From contig OX393566.1 in NCBI GenBank assembly GCA_947652115.1, forward strand, positions 22,991,165-23,055,164: 64,000 bases of DNA, in the 5' to 3' direction. Below the pieces are notes generated by a model. That model was given only the letters and a program-made list of their open reading frames with translations. It was not told where the DNA came from and searched no databases. Below, one piece after another: positions 22,601 through 35,000 of this stretch (positions within the stretch are counted from its first letter, which is position 1; each line of letters opens with the position of its first letter). Source of the stretch: Blastomussa wellsi. Its lineage: Eukaryota > Cnidaria > Anthozoa > Scleractinia > Plerogyridae. The translations under genes were made by a program, and so were the position numbers.

Positions 22601-23552
22601 CACTCCCCCCTGCGGGATTTACATTGATAGGTGCATAAGCTTCTCATGCTTTGCTGGGGGTAACCCTGCAATGGATTAGCAACCCATCCCATCCTCTGTT
22701 GCTTCATGCTAAGGAAACCAATATTATAAGCTCCGGCCTGATGGCGCCACTTGGCTCGTATGCAGACTTTACCTTTAGCCCTTAACCTCATGCTTTGCAC
22801 TCCCTTTACGTATTACATGTTTTTGCTGGGCAATTTACCAAGTGCCCATCGTTTGTACCACAACACGCATTGCGCATTGCGTGCCTATAATGTTGGGTAA
22901 TTACCATTTATGTATGTTGTAAACGCGAGAAATCGTAGTCGTTTTTTGCTCACAAATTCGATATTTTATTTCTTGAAACCTATCGTACAAAACCCTTTTC
23001 TCTCGAGTCAAATCACACGCCCTGATATGTACAGTTAATTCGATATCCTATAAATCAAGTTGTCAATCAATTTCTATACAAACAAAACAAAAACGTGACT
23101 ACTTATTCATCTAACAAATACGCCTGACTTCGAATACGCGTGACTGTTTTATGACAATGTATAAAGCCTACTATTAAACAATAGAGTGTTTCTGTCGAGG
23201 AACTATCGGCTGATAGTTGCCCCGCGGAAATTTGATGTTTTTAAAACACTCCATTGTCTTTATTGTTCAACACTAAATTTTCTTCCGCGCGCAGATTCAC
23301 AAAACAGCTTCTTGAGTTTTTGCTAAAAGTCGAAATGTACGAATTAACGAAAATCAGGCAAGGAACCCTCTAAATGCAGATCTATCAAATAGCGTTTGAA
23401 TTTTTTTTTTAACGAAAGCCCGCTTGTTTACAGAAAAAAAAATTACGGACGGGCACTATCCATCCGGGTATTTTCCTCGGAGGGGCACTATGCGCTGATA
23501 GTGCCCTCCGTGGATGAACACTATCGCGTCACGTGTTTAATTTAGACCAATG

Positions 23553-23584
<32 letters not shown>

Positions 23585-24645
23585 GTGGAGTTAGCCGTAC
23601 CTTGGCTATTATGGAAAGAGTTATTTTTCGCCTACTGTGTTTGAAAAAAAGTTCTTATGCCTCCACAGGATGCAACATAAATTCTAAAAACTGGCTTGGC
23701 AATACTCCTCTAACGATCGCTGCATCATCTGGGAAATGTAACCTTGTCCGTCACCTGATATCTCTAGGTGTGTTTACCACAATGACTGAGGAATGTAGGT
23801 GGTCTGATGATTGCTTTATGTTTGGCATATGCAATACTGAACATGTTCAGCAAATAACTTTGGAAACGTTTTCTGATAACTTTGGAAAACCAGAAGCAAG
23901 GTACAGTAATACAGAGGTCAGGTTAAGCAAAACAAAGGAAGCAGTGTTTCAATGTCTAACGCTAAGACATACGCTAAGACATTGTGTCCTTGAGCTGGTT
24001 GGTATATTAGTAGGCTGGCTGGTCATAAAGGGAAGAAACGAAACTATTTCGGAATGAGAACAGTCTTTCACTAAGATTGTACATGCAACTCAGCAGCAAT
24101 TTGACGTCTCTGTGTTTGGCTTAAAAATATCAATTTCCGTGTTAAAATCAGCGTTGTAAAGTAAGCAGTGATATATCTCAGACGAAAAAGGTTTCGTTTA
24201 TTCTCTCTGTTTTCTACTTTAGGTTATAAGGTGAAGACATGGAGCGTCCATGGACATTTAAAATATTAAATAGGGTAACATTTGCGTGTTGAATATTTAG
24301 GTGCAGATAAAAGTATCTGCAACAATGACGGAATCTACGCCATGGATTTTGCGATAAATGCCGGTAAGTACTATTTTTAGTTGTGTGGTACGTGCACTTA
24401 CATAGAGGTCAACTTCCTGTGGGTACAAATTCGGTTATCACTCAATGTGCGAGGAGTGCTGTTTAACAACCTTTTTTCGTTCTTGTTTAGGCGACGGTTA
24501 TCGCACAATAAATCTTAGCTGCAAAATTCAAGATCAAAACAAAATGATTCTTATTCGTTCCATATTAAAAAAAACTAACGATTTTTGCTTGGACATCTTT
24601 ACTTTATCTCCATTTCTCAAGTCCTTTGCCGCTGAAACTTTTTAA
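19665..24645 (+). CDS. Ankyrin-repeat protein with one membrane segment, unnamed
   Basis: Eight exons with matching phases: 19665-19965, 20664-20725, 21003-21113, 21783-21834, 22185-22304, 23669-23767, 24301-24363, 24491-24645, giving 320 aa. Residues about 1-62 are an unrecognised N-terminus, and residues about 64-82 (KWKLLLLLFTILYGIFRLL) form a hydrophobic segment flanked by basic residues. The rest is degenerate ankyrin repeats: HHIDVNRKHPKSESGLTLFL, ACLSGDSSLLAYMLNKGADVNSNTACKDSPLHLASF, GVITSLFEAGCNINSKNWLGNTPLTIAASSGKCNLVRHLISLGAD. Probably a membrane-anchored scaffold (inference). In-frame stops precede the first ATG. The final exon (GDGYRTINL ... ETF stop) is the least certain. Possible polyA signal AATAAA at 24793-24798. 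I cannot assign an orthologue. Confidence 0.75.
20243..20530 (+). mobile_element. tRNA-derived SINE-like copy
   Basis: Begins ggggggctcagtggcctgaa, then tggctagtgtgctggactcc. Its 3' half (aacctgcgatgga, ccaaggaactcaga, gctctggcctga) aligns by eye with the copy at 17275-17530. It lies in intron 1 of the ankyrin gene. Confidence 0.6.
22383..22636. mobile_element. MITE with about 50-bp terminal inverted repeats
   Basis: The outer 25 bp (atgcacctatcaatgtaaat ...) is exactly mirrored at 22612-22636. Pairing continues through ggggggagtgcgggcataggtggg and its complement. Total 254 bp, no coding capacity. Intron 5 of the ankyrin gene. A SINE 3' half abuts it at about 22640-22790. Confidence 0.85.
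22640..22790 (+). mobile_element. SINE-like 3' fragment
   Basis: Contains ggtaaccctgcaatggatta, gctaaggaaacca and ataagctccggcctga, matching the 3' half of the copies at 17275, 20243 and 57540. The tRNA-like head is absent. Confidence 0.5.
23150..23530. repeat. Repeat with paired 'ctatcggctgatag' hairpins
   Basis: The hairpin ggcactatgcgctgatagtgcc (about 23482-23505) and a related actatcggctgatagt (about 23204-23219) lie in one AT-rich intronic stretch with other inverted pieces (aaacaatagagtgttt / aaacactccattgt). This is probably an internally palindromic mobile element; its borders are not resolved. Confidence 0.45.
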
Positions 24646-25812
24646 TTTCCTGTTTGATAACCGGGTTATCAGTCATTCTGTCATCAAGAACATGTATTTT
24701 AGATAACCTGTTATCACCATCCTTGAAGCCTTGAAGAAATGCAGGAACCCAGCATGAGCTCCTGAGAAACTTGAACACACCTTATTTTTGGAAATAAACG
24801 CTTCGTGAATTTAATGAATTTCTGACAACTAGGAAACAGTAGCTTTTTATTTTGCGCACAGTTTAAACAGTAAATTGTTTACAATATTTCTGCTCCTTCG
24901 TCACTGTCACTGTCAGAAACATACACATCTGCCTGTTGGCTTTGTGTGGTCGCGTTAATTTCCTTCATATCATTTTGAAATTTAAGCACCTCTTTCGCGT
25001 TAATTTTCTTTCCATGTTAACACGGGCGTTAATTTCCTATGCTAATGTATTATTAAAGGAGCACTGTCACTAGCATCACTTCAAAAATGAAAGAGCCCAA
25101 AGAACCGTTTACTGTGAAATCATAAGGAGCCTTAGATCTCAACTTGAAAACGTCAGGATGACTTTTTTCAAGCTTCGCTCTTTTAATTTGCTTTCGTAAA
25201 ATAGTTGAAAAATGTCCCCCTTCCTTCAGCTACTTACTTGATATCTTCATCTTGATAGCGGAGCTTCGGCGGCCCAAAGGGCCGCAGAGCGGAGCCCCAT
25301 ACCTATAGAAATAGGAGAACCAAGCACGCATACAAACTTCGAACAGGAGAACCATGCTTTTCATTTCTCATGGTCAAAACGGCAAGCGGCATGCTCGCGG
25401 GCGCGTGCAAAATACGACGTCGCCCCAAATATCAATATGGCGGCTATAGTTCAGAGAGTTCGACCTGGTTAATAGTTTTAAAGGTAACCACAAACTTACA
25501 TCGTTGCAATGTTATGGTCAATCGGGAGGGAGGTCAATTGACAGCTGTCAAAAGAAGGTATCCGCTGACCAGTATCACATGACCAGATCGCGGGCTCAGA
25601 TTTAGAACTCATCGAGGTAACGTGTTTTTTGAAGTGGACAGCTGACCAATAATTTTTTCATTGATCGCGGGCTCAGGCACTATTTTTTTGGTTCTGGAAG
25701 CATCTTTTAATATCTTATGCTCATTCTCAGTGGAAATTCTGCAATTGGAGTTCACGTTTTTAATTATTCTTATCTATTACAGCTGTGGACTTTTAATTTC
25801 CGAAATTATTAA

Positions 25813-25969
25813 GAACTAGCAAAAACACGGAGCTCCGCTTTTAGGCTTGGCTAAATCTATATACTATTCTAGGCAGATTTTGTGTACGAGAGAAAGCACT
25901 TAGTTTACTGATAGCTATAGGTAGATTTAGGCAAGCCTAAAAGCGGAGCTCCATATTTGTTGCTAGTTC
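25813..25969. repeat. Palindromic MITE-like element
   Basis: Arms gaactagcaaaaacacggag ... cttttaggcttggctaaatct and the near-complement agatttaggcaagcctaaaag ... ctccatatttgttgctagttc. Total 157 bp, intergenic. Confidence 0.8.
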
Positions 25970-26104
25970 ATGATGATTATTTTCGCAAAAAAGCAAATTA
26001 AGAAAAAGAAAGCTATAATATTATAAATTGAAAAAGATAAACTGAGAAATCGAAATTAGACATTCTTTCTCGTTAAAAAATACTTTTCCCATGGCACGGC
26101 CAAG

Positions 26105-26185
26105 GTTTATCGGATTAAGTCAGTTGGATAGGCACTTGCCCCGAGATCAGAAGTTCCCTTTGGAGGTTAAGGGTTCGATTGTTTA
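26105..26185 (+). mobile_element. tRNA-like SINE head
   Basis: agtcagttggataggcacttg resembles a pol III A box, and ggttaagggttcgattg contains a B-box core (ggttcgatt). It does not fold as a clean tRNA by eye, so SINE or tRNA relic is more likely than a functional tRNA gene. Confidence 0.4.
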
Positions 26186-28792
26186 ATTGTGCAATGAACA
26201 TAAACTACACAGGTCATCTGGATGCAGCAAATTTGTTGGCTATTGACGTTCCAAATCCTCACGTTTGGGACATCGTCGAACCTCATACTCCTCCTCGAGT
26301 CAAGCTTGGCCTTCAGAGTCCTTCCAAGCAGCATCTGGTGTTTTCGTCCTTCCGAAGGAGACGAATGGATTTTAATACATGTTCACTTCCTAAGTAAAAG
26401 GCACTTTCATGGCATTTCACATGATGTGACGATGCGGTATGGTTGAATAGCAATGAAACAAAAATTACATTAATTGCTGAACAATTCAATCGTTTGACAA
26501 CACGATTAACACACACGTCTGGTAACTTGCAATTTACTTCTGCGATGTCCTGTTGGCAGACGTGGCCGCGCGTTTTCACCAGATGTCTGTGTCATCTCTG
26601 TTTGTCACTTACATGGCGCGTTTCAATGCGCGTTATACTGTGTTTATTGTTGTTGGTCTTACTGCCAAACTGTTGTGAGATTTGGCGAGATTTCCGTTTA
26701 GGTAAATAAAAAGGATAAGGGATAACAAATGACGTTGAGCATCATTTTGAAACAAAATGTGTGTCGCATGGCAAGTAAACTAATGGAATAACGAGGTGGA
26801 AGAATAATCCCGCCTTTAATCCATTTCAGCAGTTTTCAGTCATTGATGCTGAATAAAATCTTTGCAACACTGCTCACAACTTTACGATTTTTGAAGTTAC
26901 TGTTACGACACTTCTTTGTTTACACTGAGCTTCTGCATGCTACAGTTTCTCGACGAGCGTGTGCCATGGATACCAACTAAACTGAATATAAATGGCGGTC
27001 TTGAATCAAAATAACATTTCGTTGTGCATACAAACGTTTTCTCAAGTCGCTGATTGAATATGCTACATGCTTGGGTTTTTAATCTCATTTTAAGCTTATG
27101 CTATTTTCAGTTTTGTAATACCACTCCTGCTAGGTTTTTCTCCGTTAAAGTCAAAGCATTACTAAGACAATCCACTAACGACTAATTAGTATTTCTTTAA
27201 ATTTCCATTATGAAATTATAAATCTAACATTAAGTATGAAGAAGAGTCACTGATTTTTCTAAACTGGGCGATGGTTTATACCAGCTAATACCGCTATGAA
27301 GATGAGAAAACACAAAAAGTATGTAACACGTCTCGGTATAGAGAATTTTCATGTCGATCATATCGCTTTGAGAATTACAAGTGTTGCGGTTAACTTTATT
27401 TCTTCCTATCAGGTCATGTCGGCGCTGCGTGGGAGTGCTCTTTTTTACCCTCTTTTGGTTCCCTGTCAGTCATACTGGCTTCATATCTTATGTTTTCTCC
27501 AATAGATTTCGCAACACACTGAGTAACGGAATCAGCGTTGGTTTAAGACAACGCAGCGGCTTTAAGGTCTCCAAAAGGCCATACATCATGGTTTGTTAAC
27601 AGCCCTTGTTTGCCTCTTCTTATACGATACACCATGGGATACACAAAACCACAAGAAAAGCACCAATTGTCACCGGAAGATGATCCTTGTTCGGCTCACC
27701 CCACCCATTATTGTAACGCCTCTTCCGCGAAGATTTTGTGGGAATAGTGGCCACCCAATTTAAGAGTCGAAATTTAGGCGCGCCCCTGCAGAAGGTGCGG
27801 TACATTTTGATCTAGTTGCATATATTTACGTAGCTATGTGTGGAATCTACTGAGTATCTTGCTTGGTCCTTGTAAACGACTGCCTTGTAAACTCGCATCC
27901 TCGGCCATACGATATATTTCAGCCAGTGTGTCAACTACCTTGTTAACTTTGTTTGGGATTATAAGACTATAGCGCGACCACGTTTGTTCTGTACATCAAT
28001 GCATGGTACACCTATGTCAGTAGTTGAACTTTGTGTTGTCAGTTGAGGCTATAAAAGTGAAACTGTTCTGCCACTGTTATCAACGAGAAAACTGTAGTTT
28101 AGAAATGCTACAAGTTAAGGTTGGATATTTGGAAGAGAGGAACGTTTTCTTCAAGTTTCTAAATTGAAACTGAAGAGTTTCATAACGTTGGGTGGTTGAT
28201 CTCCGGCCGCTGATTTTTTTTCATAAAAACACTGTCGATTTCAATTCGCTGGAACATTGTAGTCGTACACATGACCCACTCTTATTTATGGGAATACTTT
28301 TCGCTGTTAGAAGTCCAAGAAACTTATTCTAAATCTGTCATAATCTAATTGTAAGCTTCGAGGCGATTCGTTTGAAAGTTACCGAAAGGCTCTACTAATT
28401 ATGCTTGAAAAAACAAAGAGCTTCCTGTCGCGCCTTTGTTGTTGTTTTTAAACCTCGTATTTTCTTTAAAAAAGAAAGTAAACATCTAAGATCAAATGTA
28501 CTTATGCTCGCACTCGATGCAAAGATATGCACGTTTCGTTTTTGTACCAATCATTCCCTTTTAACTTATGGGTGCTACCTTGATAGGACTATTTTAAACA
28601 AGGAGAACTCAAAAAGCAATGCAATTCGACCACAACACGACGTTCAGAGGACGTCGGTAAATATTCTCGACAGAAAATACGGGACAGTTCTGCTTGTGCA
28701 GACACTGCGACAGTTCTTATGTAAATTTCGACGACTCCAACACGAGTGTCTGTTACTTTGTTAGAGAATTGCTTTATGCCTCCTGTACTGTG

Positions 28793-28920
28793 ATTGGTTG
28801 GGCGGCGCATTCGTGCTAGAAGGTCATTGAAACGTTCCGGTTGATTAATATATGTGAAAATACCAGTGACCTCGAAGCCTCTTATGAAATCCTTGCTTCA
28901 GTGCGCATCTGCATAAATAC
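28793..28920 (+). promoter_or_regulatory. Likely core promoter of the CUB/discoidin gene
   Basis: An inverted CCAAT box (attgg, 28793-28797) and a TATA-like element (gcataaatac, 28911-28920) lie 93 bp or more upstream of the first ATG at 29004. That spacing is reasonable for a short 5' UTR. Prediction from motif only. Confidence 0.4.
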
Positions 28921-29003
28921 TGTAACACCTGAGGACTCGACACAGACAGATTCACTCCTAGCATTCCTTCAGTGTTTCTTGAATTCCACTGGCATTCGTG
29001 AGC

Positions 29004-32000
29004 ATGGAGCGAACATTTTCTCTTGTTTTCCTGCTTGCCAATTGTGCACTGGTGATGAAACCGCGAGGTAAGTTATTCCTTTTTCTTTTAGAGATGTTTA
29101 GATTTTATCTTTAACATTATTTTCTTTTTGAAACTTTCGTCGTAAGTTATGCGACAACAGCACCTTGAAAACAGGTCTCTTTAGTAAATGTTTTCACGAA
29201 TATTTTACTTAATCGTCGGTTGTTTCTTCGCATTAGGGCAAATAGAAAGTATTTAAGGTGTCCCGAAGCCCACATTACTGGACGGATGTGCATTCAAAAG
29301 TTAACCAAAATAAAAATCTTTGATCTAATTCCCTCTGTCTTGAGGGTTTTAGTTGTAGAAGTTGTTGATACGTCTTCTATTCCGTTTTGAAGTATTCTCC
29401 ATGATATATACAGAGAAACTTCTGCTCATACTTGCATTTGGGCGCTTAAGAATGTCAGTCAACAATCGAATATCAAGTAGTGGGTAATTGATTTGTCAAA
29501 TTTACAGGGTCTTAATCATGAGTCTTACAATTCTCGCTCGCTTCGTGTCGCGTTAATCTTAAATCTACTTCTAATATCCGCAACGAGTTCGGTTTGCTTA
29601 GCCAGCACGTTTACTTCTTGAATATTAAATGCACATCGCATGCATACAATTTCCCGATGTGACACTAACATCAATATCGTCTCCTTTATCTCTTATCAGG
29701 TGCTGAAGCACAACTCGTAGGTAAGTTTTATGAGTCGAGTACTAAGTTTCAACACTTAATTAGCATCCATTTGGTCAAGTCATCGTGTTAGTAGAAGGCA
29801 ATAAATTATCCATGGCGATGAAGAGGAAATGCAAACCCGCTGTACAGGCTGCCAGTGGCAGAGGCGTGATACGTTTGCGTGATAATGTTTACTGATTGAC
29901 GGTTTTAATTTGATTCACATCGATGCTGGGCGTTTTGTGGTCATTCAATTGATGTTGAGGCCTGAACAAACCCTTTGTGGATGGAAATGCCAAAAAATCA
30001 ATCGTCCGCTACTTCGAAAACGAATAGTCTAAACCATAGCTAGTCTTTGTAGAATGTTCCAGTAAAGTCACCAGGGAGGGAGCGGTGGTACACCTCTGGG
30101 CTAGATGTCCTGGTTTATTCCGCGCCAAAGTGGCTGCGAGTTTGAACTTGCGTAAAACACACATGATTACAATTCTGGTTTAGGATAGGTAGAGCATCAT
30201 TTCTATTTTTGATTTGTCATGGGCGACAGGAAACAATGAGGCCGTGTACACGTGCAACTCTTTCTTGCACATAATTTGGGACATTGATCTTTACACGAAA
30301 AGAGGACAGAGATATGTAACCATAATATCACTGAGAAAGGTGAACAGACACCGCTTCGGGTCTTTGTCACAAGCGTAAACGAGTTTTCAGGTTTGAAATT
30401 GGTTTCAGAAATCATGCATTGATACGGAACAGGAAAACTGTCGCGGGGCACACTTCCACCCTAAATTCCCAAGAGCATCCCCGGACGACCACTAAGAGGA
30501 GTATTTTAAAGTGGATTTTAAACCTTAGTGCTTTTTCTCCTATGTCGTCCGAGTTTAATTTCGATCTCGTGATTTTTAGCGTGTGCATCGTCTTTACGTC
30601 AATATAATTAATTACGCCGCTAAAATCTTGTTTATTTCAAAAATTGTTATAGCGTTAATCCCTTAAATGGCGCAGTAAAAGACCAACACAGAATCAATTA
30701 GCGTATTTGCGCAATTAATTTCAACAGTAGCTGACAATAGGAAACTAGATTTTTAGGGGTTTTCATTTATTATTTTATAAGCCTATCATAGTTTGAACGA
30801 ACCGACTATAGAACAAAAATGGCCACAAGAGAATTAGAACAATTAGCACACGATCGATTTAAAAATGCGTAGACCTCTGGCTCTCAGTAGGGTTAGCTGA
30901 GAAATGCAATCTCTTCGAATACTCCCAAACAAAATCTTGATAAGTTTTCCTTTGATTACGACAGATCGGTTAAACTTTAAAATGTAGAGTAACCTCGCAT
31001 ATCCCAGAAACTATATATGACAGTGTTCTCGTTAGACACGAAATGTATAATTGTTTACGTTGAAAGCGTTTTTTTATATCTACTTGAACTTAGCTGAACG
31101 GCTGCGCACTAAATTTGTCTCATGATGTTGTATTTCAAAATAATGTATTTGTAGTCTGCATCAGACGTGGGAAAGGGAGAAACTTTTATTTCACATTGCT
31201 CCCGCTCGCCAGTAAACATGTCAAGAAGTATTTCAACCTTTTCTGCCCTTCGACCCATCGTGTTAACAAAATTGAAAGCATTACTTGAATCACTTTTGTG
31301 TTTAAAGAGGTGCCCGTCGCGCAAACAAGAGAATGTTTTTGCATGATTTCCGATCGACTCTGTTAACACAGATGCAAATTATACGTTCTTACAAGCAATA
31401 CTTCATTGTCGTTGACAGATATCGCGAGCATGACAAAATGCAATCAGTTATTTGAATCTCTATGACTTTGTTTTGATTGCCTTTCATTGTTCGTTTTAGC
31501 ACCCAGCTGCTTGCCTTGTGTATTGTTCCCTCTATTAATTACGCTTTTGTCATAGGATTTGTCAATTTTCTTTCTCTCCTTTCTCATATTGTAATTTGCC
31601 AAACTTTCGACCAGTTTTGCGGACAAATTTTTATTGCATTCTTAGCATACTGTACTTGCGAAAACGACCGGCCACCCTTCAAAATCGACGAAACCATCAT
31701 TAATATATCACAGTTTTATCTGCCCATAAACTATTGTTAAGTTAAGTAAAAAATACTTGATAGGTTACACTTGTCAGCAACAAGGAGGTCTCGTGATGAT
31801 TTATTCCTTGTAAAACGAAGCCATATGCAGGGGGACAGAACTACCTGTGATGTGCTGATATTTATTTTTTTTTAGAAGAGAGCCACGTCGAGAAAAATCC
31901 TCAAGCTTTCTATTGTTGTTATCCGTTTAGCAATATAGCTACTATCTGAACACTCGTACACTGCGAAATTTATCACGGCATCATATCTAAAAACGCAAAT

Positions 32001-35000
32001 AGTGGGCTCATTGTTTCCCGGACTGTACCGAAGAAGCAAAAATGTCTGATAGTCCGTGTGCGGTGCGCGGAGTAAATGTTTTTTCCCTATAAGAGACCTT
32101 TTCTCTGCAGCTTTTCTTTTGCTTGACGTGGCTTTGAGTTTGTAAAATTCTCCTAAAATTAAGTGCGATTAAGAGTACCCTGTTTAACATGTCTAAAAGG
32201 AGATAAAACGTTTGCCACCAGACGTCAACAATAACTTATTATTCCGTCAACACATGCATGCAGCAACCCTCTACTTCGACTTATAGTACCTTTAGGTCTT
32301 GTCGCGAAACCTTGACGCTCTGACAACCGTTAATTAAAATATGATAAATAACTATCATATCTAGACACGTCAACGAATACTTCTTGGTGGTCTCTTTCAG
32401 ACGACTGCGGTGGACTTATGAACGAGGGAAGCGGAACCATACAAACGCCAAACTTTCCTCTCAACTACCCAGTGGATAAAGTTTGTGCGTGGGTCATCGA
32501 AACGCAAACGGGAGATAAAGTTGTGCTTACATTTGAAACGTTTGCCCTGGAAGACAACTCTGTTTGCCAATACGATTACGTCATTATAAGGGATGGCTCG
32601 TCATCTAAAAGTCCAATGATTGGAAAGTTTTGCGGCAGAAGCAGACCAGCCACAATTACTTCCACGGGCAATTACCTGTGGATTGGCTTCCGATCAGATT
32701 CATCTACTACAAAAATGGGGTTCAAGGCAACCTGGAGGGCGGAAAAGTTTGTTGTCACCACACCAGCTACTAGAAAGACGTTACCTCCACCTGTTAGTCG
32801 AGAAGGTGTGTTGTTTGAACGTTATTTTAATGTAAGGGCCAAGGACTCAGATTAAAAAAAATGCAGGCTATTACTGTGCAGTACAGAAACTTTGGCAGGT
32901 CGGCTCGATATACTCAATCTGATTTCTAAGGACATAGAAACACTCGCGAAAGAATGAGAGAACCCGAAATTGGAAAATAAACAAAGGAACGAAAATTAAT
33001 ACAGGAAATCAAGTAGTTCAAAGTTATAAAAAAGATATAAAAAACGAAAATAAAGTGGACAAAAAGGTTAATGTAACTCTCTATAAAAATTGTTCTCGTC
33101 ACGACCGGTTTGTTAGCCTGCCAGTGCAGATGAAAAAAACTTAACTCCTTCCTGCAAGGCGCAACCGTCAGGGCAGTGTATGTTTAATTCTCACATTAAG
33201 TTCAGAATCATGATTTTAATTGTCTTTCCGCCACTGCCACGCGTTTGTTAGTGTTATAGTTTCGCGTAATTCTGTTATATTTTTCAGGATGTGGTGGCCA
33301 TATGACTGGCGGCGGTGAGGAATTTACGTCACCGAATTACCCAAAATCGTACCCAGTCAACAGTGAATGCATGTGGACCATAGTTACGGTTCTTGGAGAC
33401 ACTATTGAATTGACGTTTCACGACTTCCACTTAGAAAACAACGGCGTTTGTAAGTATGACTTTGTAGAAATCAGACAAGGCGGAACTCGTCACTCGCCAC
33501 TCATTGGGAAATTTTGTGCGAGTACGATCATTTCACCCATCAACTCGACTGGAAACTCACTATTCATAAGACTTGTATCTGATGAGACAGTCAGTGAAAA
33601 GGGATTTCGAGCTTCGTGGAGAAGGATTTTACACAGCACTCCCACAGCCTCAACTACACAAGCTTCCACCACACCGCCTGTGAATGGTAAGTAATAGAGT
33701 CCCGTATTGTTATCTTTTTACCTCGTAACTTAGCCTTTTCGGATTGTGGTCTTTGGGAGAGTTCAGAACTTGTCAATGTTAACATGGACGAAACTTCCCT
33801 ACCTGAGACAAAACATCTTCTGTTATCGTCAGCCTTTCTTGTTAAAATTCTGAAGCGAACTGTAATTTTCTAACCGCAGCATAAAATGTAACGATTGTTT
33901 GACTGTTTTATTCTTAGAGTGTGGAGGCGTCTTAAATAAAGAAAATGGAGAAATTACTAGCCCAGGGTACCCAAACCCGTATCCATTAAACAAAGAATGT
34001 ACCTGGGTCATTTTAGCTCCAGACGATAAGAACATCGAATTACAGTTCCGAGAATTTGAGCTAGAGAAACACTCTAGATGCCGCTATGACTACTTGGAAG
34101 TACGGGACGGCGATGGGCCACAAATGCCTTTGCTTGGCAAATTCTGTGGTGACGCGGTTCCTGCTCCCGTCAAATCGTCTGTAAACGCTCTGTACATGAA
34201 ATTTTATTCCGACGGGCTTACTCCCAAGCGTGGATTTGCAGTTAAATGGCAAATATTTACACGGCAGTCCCCGCCACCAGGACCTCCGCCCACGCCCGAT
34301 GGGAGCAAAGGTAAAATGAATTGTGTAAACAATCTGATTTCATAGCTCTCAATTAATGGCCAATAAAATCCTGGAAAGTCATGAACTTTGGTTCACAGTT
34401 TCCTGGGTGTTAGTCCATGGTTATAATCCACCCAGGATCTTTCTACACCGTACCGCACTCGTTAGAAATTAGGTCACTTTAGTCAAAATAGGTTTCGTGG
34501 TACACGTCTACTAGATTGTACTAGATGATGCTATTTCAAAGGGATGCTTAATTTCCTCTGTAGTAGAGAAGCGTGTTTGTTGCATTTGCTCGGCCTAAAC
34601 GCGAATATATGAAATGGCGGAGTTTTCTGGCAAGTGAAATAAAAAAAGGAAACGATCACTCAGACGATAAAAGGAAAATATTAACAGAGCATAAAACCAA
34701 CAATGGGTTGATGCTGCTTAGTGTCTTGAGAAATAGCTTAGTTATGCAAAAGTCACTAAAAACTCTCTCTCTCTCTCATGTCTGTTTCTTGCAGCTTGTG
34801 GTGGTACATTCACCAAGATGTCTGGTGTTATACAGAGCCCTCATTATCCAGAGAACTATCCCTTAGACGTGTTGTGTCAGTGGGTCATCCAACTGCCGCC
34901 ACAGTATAGAATACGCTTGGAGTTTATGGACTTTCAGTTGGAGAAAAGCACAAGCTGTCAGTATGATTTCGTACTTGTTATGGATGGCACTCCGTCCTCT

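Larger units (their letters stand above)
24646..28740. other. Repeat-rich intergenic space, no confident gene
   Basis: About 4 kb between the ankyrin gene and the CUB/discoidin gene. It holds a GC-rich imperfect palindrome at about 25255-25305 (gcggagcttcggcggccc / gggccgcagagcggagccc), the inverted repeat 25813-25969, a tRNA-like segment at about 26105-26185, and a TTAA-preceded end at 25055 (ttaaaggagcactgtcac) resembling the MITE at 49447. ORFs up to 119 codons occur but lack family signatures and coherent splice partners. Confidence 0.5.

Noticed and set aside
28405..28764. 119-codon ORF upstream of the CUB/discoidin gene
   Set aside because: No ATG start, no family signature and no phase-compatible splice to 29004; probably promoter or 5' flank.
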